Notes: generated by a model from the sequence alone, not told the origin. DNA of 64,000 nt from Brachionus manjavacas (GCA_019054805.1 JAHQIY010000034.1:124001-188000); one strand, 5' to 3'. Positions 1 to 11,029 are shown, numbered from the stretch's first letter. A program made the numbers and translations.

Positions 1-144
1 AAAAATATTTTTGAGGTCTCTACTAAATTTTAGGATACTTCAGAAAAGCTCATTTTTTAGTGGTTGAATCAATCTTCTTTCATTTTTGAACCTCTCTTTT
101 AGTAGCATTCACTTTTCGAACTTTTTTTGAAATCTTCAATAATT

Positions 145-158
145 AAGAAACGAAATCC
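145..158 (+). other. Most conserved monomer box (representative site)
   Basis: AAGAAACGAAATCC (TTACGAAACGAAATCC in M1) is kept in A, B, D, M1 and M2 monomers in both orientations, while the rest of the monomer varies. It contains the partial direct repeat GAAAC GAAAT. C monomers carry a diverged TTTAGAAATAAAATTC or TTTAGCAATAAAATTC in its place (for example 503-518). Conservation could mean a binding site for a satellite protein, or simply common ancestry. It is not the mammalian CENP-B box, whose CGGG core I did not find. Confidence 0.6.
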
Positions 159-834
159 GAAAAAATTAACTCAATTTAGAATATTTTATAGGATTTAATA
201 AGTTTCGAGACACTTCAGAAAGGCTTCTTTTCATTGAATGGTTGAATCTATATTCTTTAATACTTCAAAAATCTCTCTTGGACGCTTTGATTTTTGAACT
301 TTTTTTTTAAATCTTCAATAATTAAGAAACGAAATCCTAAATGCGAACTCTATTAAAAAAAATTTTTTTGAGGTCTCTACTAAATTTTGAGACACTTCAG
401 AAGAGCTCTTTTTTGAATGGTTGAATCTAAATTCTTTAATTCTTTAAACATTTTTTTTTGACGCATTCTCTTTTTTTAATTTTTTTTTGAAAACATAAAT
501 AATTTAGAAATAAAATTCAATAAACTTACTCAATTTAGAAATATTTCTAATGACTGAAATAAGTTTCGATACACTTCAAAAAGGTCTTTTTTTTGAATGG
601 TTTAATCTTTATCCCTTAATTCTTCAAATATCTCTCTTGGACGCTTTGATTTTGGAACTTTTTTTTTTAAAATCTTCAATAATTAAGAAACGAAATCCTA
701 AATACGCACTCAATTAAAAAAAAAATTTTTGAGGTCTCTACTAAATTTTGGGACACCTCAGAAGAGCTCTTTTTTGAAAGGTTGAATCTAAATTCTTTAA
801 TTCTCTAAACATTTCTTTTGGACGCATTCCCTTT

Positions 835-874
835 TCTTCAAATATCTCAAATATCTCAATTCTTCAAATATCTC
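835..874 (+). repeat. Short internal direct repeat in monomer E
   Basis: TCTTCAAATATCTC (835-848) is followed by overlapping AAATATCTCAAT and then a second TCTTCAAATATCTC (861-874). The outer copies are 26 bp apart, with an AAATATCTC copy between them. It is a local slippage expansion of a motif that normally occurs once per D monomer. Confidence 0.85.
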
Positions 875-956
875 TTTTGAAAGAATTCACTTTTGGAACT
901 TTTTTTAAAATCTTCAATAATAAAGAAACGAAATCCTAAAGGCGGACTCTATTTGA

Positions 957-968
957 AAAAATATTTTT
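957..968. repeat. Perfect A/T palindrome of the linker (representative site)
   Basis: AAAAATATTTTT is its own reverse complement. It sits in the linker of most D and M2 monomers, just before GAGGTCTCTAC, and varies by length of its A and T runs. It lies between monomers and is the place where two of the orientation switches (42,210 and 61,917) occur. Confidence 0.8.
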
Positions 969-1164
969 GAGGTCTCTACTAAATTTTAGGATACTTCAGA
1001 AAAGCTCATTTTTTAGTGGTTGAATCAATCTTCTTTCATTTTTGAACCTCTCTTTTAGTAGCATTCACTTTTCGAACTTTTTTTGAAATCTTCAATAATT
1101 AAGAAACGAAATCCGAAAAAATTAACTCAATTTAGAATATTTTATAGGATTTAATAAGTTTCGA

Positions 1165-2873
1165 GACACTTCAGAAAGGCTTCTTTTCATTGAATGGTTG
1201 AATCTATATTCTTTAATACTTCAAAAATCTCTCTTGGACGCTTTGATTTTTGAACTTTTTTTAAATCTTCAATAATTAAGAAACGAAATCCTAAATGCGA
1301 ACTCTATTAAAAAAAAAATTTTTTTGAGGTCTCTACTAAATTTTGAGACACTTCAGAAGATCTCTTTTTTGAATGGTTGAATCTAAATTCTTTAATTCTT
1401 TAAACATTTTTTTTGACGCATTCTCTTTTTTTAATTTTTTTTGAAAACATAAATAATTTAGAAATAAAATTCAATAAACTAACTCAATTTAGAAATATTT
1501 CTAACGATTGTAATAAATTTCGAGACACTTCAGAAAAGCTCTTTTTTTTGAATGGTTGAATCTATATTCTTTAATACTTCAAAAATCTCTCTTGGACGCT
1601 TTGATTTTGGACCTTTTTTTTTTAAATCTTCAATAATTAAGAAACGAAATCCTAAATGCGAACTCTATTAAAAAAATTTTTTTTGAGGTCTCTACTAAAT
1701 TTTGAGAGACTTTAGAAGAGCTCTTTTTTGAATGGTTGAATCTAAATTCTTTATTTCTTTAAACATTTTTTTTTGACGCATTCTCTTTTTTTTATTTTTT
1801 TTTGAAAACATAAATAATTAAGCAATAAAATTCAATAAACTTACTCAATTTAGAAATATTTCTAACGATTGTAATAAATTTCGATACACTTCAAAAAGGT
1901 CTTTTTTTTGAATGGTTTAATCTTTATCCCTTAATTCTTCAAATATCTCTCTTGGACGCTTTGATTTTGGAACTTTTTTTGAAATCTTCAATAATTAAGA
2001 AACGAAATCCGAAAAAATTAACTCAATTTAGAATATTTTATAGGATTTAATAAGTTTCGAGACACTTCAGAAAAGCTTCTTTTCATTGAATGGTTGAATC
2101 TATATTCTTTAATACTTCAAAAATCTCTCTTGGACGCTTTGATTTTTGAACTTATTTTTAAATCTTCAATAATTAAGAAACGAAATCCTAAATGCGAACT
2201 CTATTAAAAAAATTTTTTTGAGGTCTCTACTAAATTTTGAGACACTTCAGAAGATCTCTTTTTTGAATGGTTGAATCTAAATTCTTTAATTCTTTAAACA
2301 TTTTTTTTTGACGCATTCTCTTTTTTTAATTTTTTTTTGAAAACATAAATAATTTAGAAATAAAATTCAATAAACTAACTCAATTTAGAAATATTTCTAA
2401 CGATTGTAAAAAATTTCGAGACACTTCAGAAAAGCTCTTTTTTTTGAATGGTTGAATCTATATTCTTTAATACTTCAAAAATCTCTCTTGGACGCTTTGA
2501 TTTTGGACCTTTTTTTTAAATCTTCAATAATTAAGAAACGAAATCCTAAATGCGAACTCTATTAAAAAAAATTTTTTTGAGGTCTCTACTAAATTTTGAG
2601 AGACTTTAGAAGAGCTCTTTTTTGAATGGTTGAATCTAAATTCTTTAATTCTTTAAACATTTTTTTTTGACGCATTCTCTTTTTTTTATTTTTTTTTGAA
2701 AACATAAATAATTAAGCAATAAAATTCAATAAACTAACTCAATTTAGAAATATTTCTAACGATTGTAATAAATTTCGATACACTTCAAAAAGGTCTTTTT
2801 TTTGAATGGTTTAATCTTTATCCCTTAATTCTTCAAATATCTCTCTTGGACGCTTTGATTTTGGAACTTTTTT
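1165..2873 (+). repeat. 896-bp tandem duplication (two copies)
   Basis: Monomers B, C, B', C, D at 1165, 1347, 1524, 1706 and 1883 recur in the same order at 2061, 2241, 2420, 2600 and 2777, an offset of 896 bp (small differences are homopolymer length). Copy-specific marks are shared, for example the GAGAGACTTTAG variant at 1706 and 2600. The copies diverge near 1,978/2,874, where the first continues into an A-type tail and the second into a D-type tail. Confidence 0.85.
1883..2060 (+). repeat. Hybrid monomer, D head fused to A tail
   Basis: It starts as D (AAAAAGGTC..., TTTAATCTTTATCCC) and near 1,978 switches to the A-type tail (TTTTTTTGAAATCTTC, then the GAAAAAATTAACTCAATTTAG linker in place of GGCGGACTC). 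Length is a normal 178 bp, so the exchange kept register. It marks the boundary of the 896-bp duplication and is the product expected from unequal crossover between D and A monomers. Confidence 0.82.
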
Positions 2874-2958
2874 TTTAAATCTTCAATAATTAAGAAATGA
2901 AAACCTAAATGCGCACTCAAATAAAAAAAAAATTTTTGAGGTCTCTACTTAATTTTAC

Positions 2959-3136
2959 GATACTTCAGAAAAGCTCTTTTTTGAATGGTTGAATCTATAT
3001 TCTTTAATTCTTCAAACTTTTCATTTGTACGCATTCACTTTTTTAATTTTTTTTTGAAAACATCAATTATTTAGCAAAAAAATTCAATAAACTAACTCAA
3101 TTTAGAAATATTTCTAACGATTGTAATAAATTTCGA
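2959..3136 (+). repeat. Hybrid monomer, B-like head and C-like tail
   Basis: It opens with ACGATACTTCAG and a B-type TCTATATTCTTTAATTC body, then changes to a C-type GTACGCATTCAC and the GAAAACATCAATTATTTAG tail with the C linker. It is normal in length. The preceding linker (TGCGCACTC, 2,910s) resembles the right dialect more than neighbouring TGCGAACTC linkers do. Confidence 0.7.
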
Positions 3137-3676
3137 GACACTTCAAAAAGGTCTTTTTTTTGAATGGTTTAATCTTTATCCCTTAATTCTTCAAATATCT
3201 CTCTTGGACGCTTTGATTTTGGAACTTTTTTTTTAAATCTTCAATAATTAAGAAACGAAATCCTAAATGCGAACTCTACTAAAAAAAATTTTTTTGAGGT
3301 CTCTACAAAATTTTGAGACACTTCATAAAGGCTCTTTTTTGAATGGTTGAATCTAAATACTTTAATTCTTTAAACATTTCTTTTTGACGCATTCACTTTT
3401 TTTAATTTTTTTTTGAAAACATCAATAATTTAGCAAAAAAATTCAATAAACTTACTCAATTTAGAAATATTTCTAATGACTGAAATAAGTTTCGAGACAC
3501 TTCAGAAAAGCTCTTTTTTTTGAATGGTTTAATCTTTATCCCTTAATTCTTCAAATATCTCTCTTGGACTCTTTGATTTTGGAACTTTTTTTTTAAATCT
3601 TCAATAATTAAGAAACGAAATCCTAAAGGCGGACTCTATTTGAAAAAATATTTTTGAGGTCTCTACTAAATTTTAG

Positions 3677-4756
3677 GATACTTCAGAAAAGCTCATTTTT
3701 TAGTGGTTGAATCAATCTTCTTTCATTTTTGAACCTCTCTTTTAGTAGCATTCACTTTTCGAACTTTTTTTTTTGAAATCTTCAATAATTAAGAAACGAA
3801 ATCCGAAAAAATTAACTCAATTTAGAATATTTTATAGGATTTAATAAGTTTCGAGACACTTCAGAAAAGCTTCTTTTCATTGAATGGTTGAATCTATATT
3901 CTTTAATACTTCAAAAATCTCTCTTGGACGCTTTGATTTTGGAACTTTTTTTTTAAATCTTCAATAATTAAGAAACGAAATCCTAAATGCGAACTCTACT
4001 AAAAAAATTTTTTTTGAGGTCTCTACAAAATTTTGAGACACTTCAGAAAGGCTTTTTTTTGAATGGTTGAATCTAAATACTTTAATTCTTTAAACATTTT
4101 TTTTTGACGCATTCTCTTTTATTAAATTTTTTTTTGAAAACATCAATAATTTAGCAATAAAATTCAATAAACTAACTCAATTTAGAAATATTTCTAACGA
4201 TTGTAATAAGTTTCGAGACACTTCAGAAAAGCTCTTTTTTATGAATGGTTGAATCTATATTCTTTAATTCTTCAAATATCTCTCTTGGACGCTTTGATTT
4301 TGGAACTTTTTTTTAAATCTTCAATAATTAAGAAACGAAATCCTAAATGCGAACTCTACTAAAAAATTTTTTTGAGGTCTCTACAAAATTTTGAGACACT
4401 TCAGAAAGGCTTTTTTTTGAATGGTTGAATCTAAATACTTTAATTCTTTAAACATTTTTTTTTGACGCATTCTCTTTTATTAAATTTTTTTTTGAAAACA
4501 TCAATAATTTAGCAATAAAATTCAATAAACTAACTCAATTTAGAAATATTTCTAACGATTGTAATAAGTTTCGAGACACTTCAGAAAAGCTCTTTTTTAT
4601 GAATGGTTGAATCTATATTCTTTAATTCTTCAAATATCTCTCTTGGACGCTTTGATTTTGGAACTTTTTTTTTAAATCTTCAATAATTAAGAAACGAAAT
4701 CCTAAAGGCGGACTCTTTTTGAAAAAATATTTTATGAGGTCTCTTCTAAATTTTAG
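3677..4756 (+). repeat. Six-monomer unit A-B-C-D'-C-D'
   Basis: Starts are at 3677 (A), 3855 (B), 4037 (C), 4217 (D'), 4395 (C) and 4575 (D'); the next A is at 4757. D' carries a B-like head (GAATGGTTGAATCTATATTC) with a D-like body. The second C-D' pair is a near-exact copy of the first at an offset of 358 bp (shared GATTCTCTTTTATTAAA-like poly-T variant), so this is a 4-mer expanded by one dimer. Confidence 0.83.
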
Positions 4757-6189
4757 GATACTTCAGAAAAGCTCATTTTTTAGTGGTTGAATCAATCTTC
4801 TTTCATTTTTGAACCTCTCTTTTAGTAGCATTCACTTTTCGAACTTTTTTTGAAATCTTCAATAATTAAGAAACGAAATCCGAAAAAATTAACTCAATTT
4901 AGAATATTTTTTAGGATTTAATAAGTTTCGAGACACTTCAGAAAAGCTTCTTTTCATTGAATGGTTGAATCTATATTCTTTAATACATCAAAAATCTCTC
5001 TTGGACGCTTTGATTTTGGAACCTTTTTCTTTAAATCTTCAATAATTAAGAAACGAAATCCTAAATGCGAACTCTACTAAAAAAAATTTTTTTGAGGTCT
5101 TTACAAAATTTAGGATACTTCAGAAAAGCTCATTTTTGAATGGTTGAATCTAAATACTTTAATTCTTTAAACATTTTTTTTTGACGCATTCTCTTTTATT
5201 AAATTTTTTTTTGAAAACATCAATAATTTAGCAATAAAATTCAATAAACTAACTCAATTTAGAAATATTTCTAACGATTGTAATAAGTTTCGAGACACTT
5301 CAGAAAAGCTCTTTTTTATGAATGGTTGAATCTATATTCTTTAATTCTTCAAATATCTCTCTTGGACGCTTTGATTTTGGAACTTTTTTTTAAATCTTCA
5401 ATAATTAAGAAACGAAATCCTAAAGGCGGACTCTTTTTGAAAAAATATTTTATGAGGTCTCTTCTAAATTTTAGGATACTTCAGAAAAGCTCATTTTTTA
5501 GTGGTTGAATCAATCTTCTTTCATTTTTGAACCTCTCTTTTAGTAGCATTCACTTTTCGAACTTTTTTTGAAATCTTCAATAATTAAGAAACGAAATCCG
5601 AAAAAATTAACTCAATTTAGAATATTTTTTAGGATTTAATAAGTTTCGAGACACTTCAGAAAAGCTTCTTTTCATTGAATGGTTGAATCTATATTCTTTA
5701 ATACATCAAAAATCTCTCTTGGACGCTTTGATTTTGGAACCTTTTTCTTTAAATCTTCAATAATTAAGAAACGAAATCCTAAATGCGAACTCTACTAAAA
5801 AAAATTTTTTTGAGGTCTTTACAAAATTTAGGATACTTCAGAAAAGCTCATTTTTGAATGGTTGAATCTAAATTCTTTAATTCTTTAAACATTTTTTTTT
5901 GACGCATTCTCTTTTTTTAATTTTTTTTCGAAAACATAAATAATTAAGCAATAAAATTCAATAAACTAACTCAATTTAGAAATATTTCTAACGATTGTAA
6001 TAAATTTCGATACACTTCAAAAAGGTCTTTTTTTGAATGGTTTAATCTTTATCCCTTAATTCTTCAAATATCTCTCTTGGACGCTTTGATTTTGGAACTT
6101 TTTTTTTAAATCTTCAATAATTAAGAAACGAAATCCTAAAGGCGGACTCTATTTGAAAAAATATTTTTGAGATCTCTACTAAATTTTAG
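4757..6189 (+). repeat. Two adjacent near-identical 4-mer HOR units (period 718 bp)
   Basis: A starts at 4757 and 5475. The rare shared mark GGACTCTTTTTGAAAAAATA with TTTTATGAGGTCTCTTC occurs just before each A (about 4,708 and 5,426). Both copies also share ACATCAAAAATCTCTC in B and TTTACAAAATTTAGGATAC before C. The C-D part of the second unit then reverts to a different variant (CTTTATCCC-type D at about 6,009). This is a recent tandem duplication. Confidence 0.85.
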
Positions 6190-7613
6190 GATACTTCATA
6201 ATAGCTCATTTTTTAGTGGTTGAATCAATCTTCTTTCATTTTTGAACCTCTCTTTTAGTAGCATTCACTTTTCGAACTTTTTTTGAAATCTTCAATAATT
6301 AAGAAACGAAATCCGAAAAAATTAACTCAATTTAGAATATTTTTTAGGATTTAATAAGTTTCGAGACACTTCAGAAAAGCTTCTTTTTTATGAATGGTTG
6401 AATCTATATTCTTTAATTCTTCAAATATCTCTCTTGGACGCTTTGATTTTGGAACTTTTTTTTTAAATCTTCAATAATTAAGAAACGAAATCCTAAATGC
6501 GAACTCTACTAAAAAAATTTTTTTTGAGGTCTCTACAAAATTTTGAGACACTTCAGAAAGGCTTTTTTTTGAATGGTTGAATCTAAATTCTTTAATTCTT
6601 TAAACATTTTTTTTTGACGCATTCTCTTTTTTTAATTTTTTTTTGAAAACATAAATAATTAAGCAATAAAATTCAATAAACTAACTCAATTTAGAAATAT
6701 TTCTAACGATTGTAATAAATTTCGATACACTTCAAAAAGGTCTTTTTTTGAATGGTTTAATCTTTATCCCTTAATTCTTCAAATATCTCTCTTGGACGCT
6801 TTGATTTTGGAACTTTTTTTAAATTTTCAATAATTAAGAAACGAAATCCTAAAGGCGGACTCTATTTGAAAAAATATTTTTGAGGTCTCTACAAAATTTT
6901 AGGATACTTCAGAAAAGCTCATTTTTTAGTGGTTGAATCAATCTTCTTTCATTTTTGAACCTCTCTTTTAGTAGCATTCACTTTTCGAACTTTTTTTGAA
7001 ATCTTCAATAATTAAGAAACGAAATCCGAAAAAATTAACTCAATTTAGAATATTTTTTAGGATTTAATAATTTTCGAGACACTTCAGAAAAGCTTCTTTT
7101 CATTGAATGGTTGAATCTATATTCTTTAATACTTCAAAAATCTCTCTTGGACGCTTTGATTTTGGAACTTTTTTTTAAATCTTCAATAATTAAGAAACGA
7201 AATCCTAAATGCGAACTCTACTAAAAAATTTTTTTGAGGTCTCTACAAAATTTTGAGACACTTCAGAAAGGCTTTTTTTGAATGGTTGAATCTAAATACT
7301 TTAATTCTTTAAACATTTTTTTGACGCATTCTCTTTTTTTAAATTTTTTTTTGAAAACATCAATAATTTAGCAATAAAATTCAATAAACTAACTCAATTT
7401 AGAAATATTTCTAACGATTGTAATAAATTTCGAGACACTTCAGAAAAGCTCTTTTTTTTGAATGGTTTAATCTTTATCCCTTAATTCTTCAAATATCTCT
7501 CTTGGACGCTTTGATTTTGGAACTTTTTTTTTAAATTTTCAATAATTAAGAAACGAAATCCTAAAGGCGGACTCTATTTGAAAAAATATTTTTGAGGTCT
7601 CTACTAAATTTTG
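6190..7613 (+). repeat. Two further A-B-C-D HOR units
   Basis: A starts at 6190 and 6903 (713 bp apart), with B at 6365 and 7078, C at 6547 and 7257, and D at about 6,724 and 7,434. The B monomer at 6365 has a mixed head: the HindIII-like AAGCTTC of B runs into TTTTTTATGAATGG of D', another small exchange product. The second unit ends in a GGCGGACTC linker that leads into a C monomer instead of A. Confidence 0.82.
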
Positions 7614-9561
7614 AGACACTTCAGAAAGGCTCTTTTTTGAATGGTTGAATCTAAATTCTTTAATTCTTTAAACATTTTTTTTTGACGCATTCTCTTTTTT
7701 TAATTTTTTTTTGAAAACATCAATAATTTAGCAATAAAATTCAATAAACTAACTCAATTTAGAAATATTTCTAACGATTGTAATAAATTTCGAGACACTT
7801 CAGAAAAGCTCTTTTTTGTGAATGGTTGAATCTATATTCTTTAATTCTTCAAATATCTCTCTTGGACGCTTTGATTTTGGAACCTTTTTCTTTAAATCTT
7901 CAATAATTAAGAAACGAAATCCTAAATGCGAACTCTACTAAAAAGAATATTTTTAAGGTCTCTACTAAATTTTGAGACACTTCAGAAAGGCTCTTTTTGA
8001 ATGGTTGAATCTAAATACTTTAATTCTTTAAACATTTTTTTGACGCATTCTCTTTTTTTAATTTTTTTGAAAACATCAATAATTAAGCAATAAAATTCAT
8101 TAAACTAACTCAATTTAGAAATATTTCTAACGATTGTAATAAATTTCGATACACTTCAAAAAGGTCTTTTTGTGAATGGTTGAATCTATATTCTTTAATT
8201 CTTCAAATATCTCTCTTGGACGCTTTGATTTTGGAACCTTTTTCTTTAAATCTTCAATAATTAAGAAACGAAATCCTAAATGCGAACTCTACTAAAAAGA
8301 ATATTTTTAAGGTCTCTACTAAATTTTGAGACACTTCAGAAAGGCTCTTTTTTGAATGGTTGAATCTAAATTCTTTAATTCTTTAAACATTTTTTTTTGA
8401 CGCATTCTCTTTTTTTAATTTTTTTTTGAAAACATCAATAATTAAGCAATAAAATTCAATAAACTAACTCAATTTAGAAATATTTCTAACGATTGTAATA
8501 AATTTCGATACACTTCAAAAAGGTCTTTTTTGTGAATGGTTGAATCTATATTCTTTAATTCTTCAAATATCTCTCTTGGACGCTTTGATTTTGGAACCTT
8601 TTTCTTTAAATCTTCAATAATTAAGAAACGAAATCCTAAATGCGAACTCTACTAAAAAGAATATTTTTAAGGTCTCTACTAAATTTTGAGACACTTCAGA
8701 AAGGCTCTTTTTTGAATGGTTGAATCTAAATTCTTTAATTCTTTAAACATTTTTTTGACGCATTCTCTTTTTTTAATTTTTTTTTTGAAAACATCAATAA
8801 TTAAGCAATAAAATTCAATAAACTAACTCAATTTAGAAATATTTCTAACGATTGTAATAAATTTCGATACACTTCAGAAAAGCTCTTTTTTTTGAATGGT
8901 TTAATCTATATTCTTTAATTCTTCAAATATCTCTCTTGGACGCTTTGATTTTGGAACTTTTTTTTTTAAATCTTCAATAATTAAGAAACGAAATCCTAAA
9001 TGCGAACTCTACTAAAAAGAATATTTTTAAGGTCTCTACAAAATTTTGAGACACTTCAGAAAGGCTCTTTTTTGAATGGTTGAATCTAAATACTTTAATT
9101 CTTTAAACATTTTTTTTTGACGCATTCTCTTTTTTTAATTTTTTTTTGAAAACATCAATAATTAAGCAATAAAATTCAATAAACTAACTCAATTTAGAAA
9201 TATTTCTAACGATTGTAATAAATTTCGATACACTTCAGAAAAGCTCTTTTTTTTGAATGGTTTAATCTATATTCTTTAATTCTTCAAATATCTCTCTTGG
9301 ACGCTTTGATTTTGGAACTTTTTTTTTAAATCTTCAATAATTAAGAAACGAAATCCTAAATGCGAACTCTACTAAAAAGAATATTTTTAAGGTCTCTACT
9401 AAATTTTGAGACACTTCAGAAAGGCTCTTTTTTGAATGGTTGAATCTAAATTCTTTAATTCTTTAAACATTTTTTTGACGCATTCTCTTTTTTTAATTTT
9501 TTTTGAAAACATCAATAATTTAGCAATAAAAATCAATAAACTAACTCAATTTAGAAATATT
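7614..9561 (+). repeat. C-D' dimer run, period about 357-360 bp
   Basis: C monomers start at 7614, 7976, 8330, 8690, 9050 and 9410, each followed by a D' monomer with GTGAATGGTTGAATC or TTGAATGGTTTAATC. The linker AAAAAGAATATTTTTAAGG (in place of the usual ...TTGAGG) marks most copies. In this run the conserved GAAACGAAATCC box is present in D' and absent in C, so it alternates every other monomer. The last C is cut off at 9,561. Confidence 0.87.
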
Positions 9562-9580
9562 TGGTTAAATCAATATTCTT
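9552..9580 (+). other. Chimeric junction, left dialect to right dialect (copy 1)
   Basis: Within a C linker the sequence ACTCAATTTAGAAATATTT should continue TCTAACGATTG; instead it passes at about 9,561 into GGTTAAATCAATATTC, the interior of an M2-type monomer. About 60 bp of expected sequence, including the GACACTTCAG start, is missing. Exactly the same fusion occurs 9,670 bp downstream. Confidence 0.9.
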
Positions 9581-10318
9581 TAATTCTTCAAACATCTCCT
9601 TTGGACGCTTTGATTTTGGAACTTTTTTTAAAATCTTCAATTATTAAGAAAAGAAATCCAAAAAACTAAATTTTGAGACACTTCAGAAAAGGTCGTTTTT
9701 GAATGGCTGAATCTATTTTCTTTAATTCTTCAAACATCTATTTGGACGCTTTGATTTTGGAACTTGTTTTAAAATCTTCAGTAATTAAGAAACGAAATCT
9801 TAAAGGCGCACTCTTTTCGAAAAAATATTTTTGAGGTCCTTACTAAATTTTGAGACACTTCAGAAAAGCTCATTTATTGAGTGGTTGAATCAATCTTCTT
9901 TCATTTTTGAACCTCACTTTAAGAAGCATTCACTTTTGGAAATTTTGATAAAATCTTCAATTATTACGAAACGAAATCCAAAAAACTAAATTTTTAGACA
10001 CTTCAGATAAGCTATATTTTTTTAATGGTTGATTCAATATTCTTTAATTCTTCAAACATCTCTTTCGGACGCTTTGATATTTGATTTTTCTTTAAAATCT
10101 TCAGTAATTAAGAAACGAAATCTTAAAGGCGCACTCTTTTCGAAAAAATATTTTTGAGGTCCTTACTAAATTTTGAGACACTTCAGAAAAGCTCATTTTT
10201 TTAGTGGTTGAATCAATCTTCTTTCATTTTTGAACCTCACTTTAAGAAGTATTCACTTTCGGAACTTTTGATAAAATCTTCAATTGTTACGAAACGAAAT
10301 CCAAATCCAAATCGAAAT
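9562..10318 (+). repeat. Right-dialect island inside left dialect
   Basis: This holds about four and a half M1/M2 monomers, with starts at 9677, 9854, 9997 and 10177. The linkers are AAGGCGCACTC...TTCGAAAAAATATTTTTGAGG (M2) and AAAAAACTAAATTTTTAG (M1). From about 9,950 to 10,307 it matches 20,230-20,587 at a constant offset of 10,280 bp, including the rare AAGCTATATTTTT and AAGTATTCACTTTCGG variants. It is a truncated copy of the beginning of the large right-dialect array. Confidence 0.87.
10295..10318 (+). repeat. Four-copy hexamer repeat at a dialect breakpoint
   Basis: CGAAAT, CCAAAT, CCAAAT and CGAAAT follow one another, then GAAAAGCTTC starts the left dialect. The first hexamer is the end of a normal GAAACGAAATCC box. 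The array rejoins a B monomer that lacks its GACACTTCA start. Small direct repeats made from the end of one flank are typical of slippage during end joining or template switching; that mechanism is inferred. Confidence 0.88.
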
Positions 10319-10853
10319 CGAAAAGCTTCTTTTCATTGAATGGTTGAATCTATATTCTTTAATACATCAAAAATCTCTCTTGGACGCTTTGATTTTGGAA
10401 CCTTTTTCTTTAAATCTTCAATAATTAAGAAACGAAATCCTAAATGCGAACTCTACTAAAAAAAATTTTTTTGAGGTCTTTACAAAATTTTGAGACACTT
10501 CAGAAAGGCTCTTTTTTGAATGGTTGAATCTAAATACTTTAATTCTTTAAACATTTTTTTTTTGACGCATTCTCTTTTTTTAATTTTTTTTTGAAAACAT
10601 AAATAATTAAGCAATAAAATTCAATAAACTAACTCAATTTAGAAATATTTCTAACGATTGTAATAAATTTCGATACACTTCAAAAAGGTCTTTTTTTTGA
10701 ATGGTTTAATCTTTATCCCTTAATTCTTCAAATATCTCTCTTGGACGCTTTGATTTTGGAACTTTTTTTTTAAATCTTCAATAATTAAGAAACGAAATCC
10801 TAAAGGCGGACTCTATTTGAAAAAATATTTTTGAGGTCTCTACAAAATTTTAG

Positions 10854-11029
10854 GATACTTCAGAAAGGCTCTTTTTTGAATGGTTGAATCTAAATACTTT
10901 AATTCTTTAAACATATCTTTTTGTAGCATTCACTTTTCGAACTTTTTTTGAAATCTTCAATAATTAAGAAACGAAATCCGAAAAAATTAACTCAATTTAG
11001 AATATTTTTTAGGATTTAATAAGTTTCGA
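10854..11029 (+). repeat. Hybrid monomer, C head and A tail (copy 1)
   Basis: The first half is C (AAAGGCTCTTTTTTGAATGG, CTAAATACTTTAATTC) and the second half is A (TTGTAGCATTCACTTTTCG and the A linker). Length is a normal 176 bp. It replaces A at the head of a 4-mer. An identical arrangement occurs at 15,139-15,314, so the fusion happened once and was then copied with the 4,285-bp block. Confidence 0.85.

Larger units (their letters stand above)
34..989 (+). repeat. Five-monomer HOR unit A-B-C-D-E, 956 bp
   Basis: Monomers start at 34 (A), 209 (B), 391 (C), 569 (D) and 752 (E); the next A starts at 990, exactly 956 bp after the first. The sequence from position 1 is recovered from 957 almost base for base, with only homopolymer changes. 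This unit differs from the usual 715-bp 4-mer by the extra, oversized monomer E. Confidence 0.88.
752..989 (+). repeat. Oversized monomer E (238 bp), C-like head with D-like tail
   Basis: It begins like a C monomer (AAGAGCTC..., then a GACGCATTCCC element) but ends like D with the GGCGGACTC linker. It is 238 bp against a usual 175-183. The excess comes from a local amplification of a TCTTCAAATATCTC-type motif in its middle, followed by a TTTTGAAAGAATTCAC element not seen elsewhere in the window. I found only this one copy. It reads as a recombinant monomer with internal slippage. Confidence 0.8.
1..9561 (+). repeat. Left-dialect satellite, segment 1 (A-B-C-D HOR)
   Basis: Head-to-tail monomers in + orientation. 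Four types recur in order. A has the body element GTAGCATTCAC and a linker with ACTCAATTTAGAATATTTT. B has CTTCTTTTCATTGAATGG. C has TTTGACGCATTCTC and lacks the usual box. D has GGTTTAATCTTTATCCC. Linkers alternate: A and C end in an ACTCAATTTAGAA-type linker, while B and D end in a TGCG/GGCGGACTC...GAGGTCTCTAC-type linker. The basic period is therefore a dimer of about 357 bp, doubled to a 4-mer of about 715 bp. Monomer starts seen include 34, 209, 391, 569, 752, 990, 1165 and 1347. It ends at 9,561 by abrupt fusion to the other dialect. Confidence 0.93.

Noticed and set aside
145..158. Mammalian-type CENP-B box
   Set aside because: The required TTCG...A..CGGG pattern was not found; TTCG occurs (TTTCGG, TTTCGT) but without CGGG at the right distance. 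The conserved GAAACGAAATCC box is different.
957..968. Rho-independent terminator or TATA promoter in AAAAATATTTTT
   Set aside because: It is a linker motif present in hundreds of copies with no nearby gene and no GC stem. TATA-like matches are expected by chance in sequence this AT-rich.
3677..3690. Telomere-like TTAGG or TTTAGG repeats
   Set aside because: TTTTAGGATAC and TTTAGGATTTAA occur once per monomer in some types and are never in tandem short runs, so there is no telomeric array in the window.
5326..5508. Short open frames of 60-91 codons, for example 5326-5508 (+), 9436-9669 (+), 14808-14993 (+), 27406-27609 (+), 57146-57421 (-) and 59407-59646 (-)
   Set aside because: They are satellite monomers read in a frame that happens to lack stops. 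The proteins are Phe-, Leu-, Ser- and Lys-rich, repeat each other between copies, and start and stop at arbitrary monomer positions. Unit lengths such as 143, 323 and 715 bp are not multiples of three, so no frame is kept along the array.
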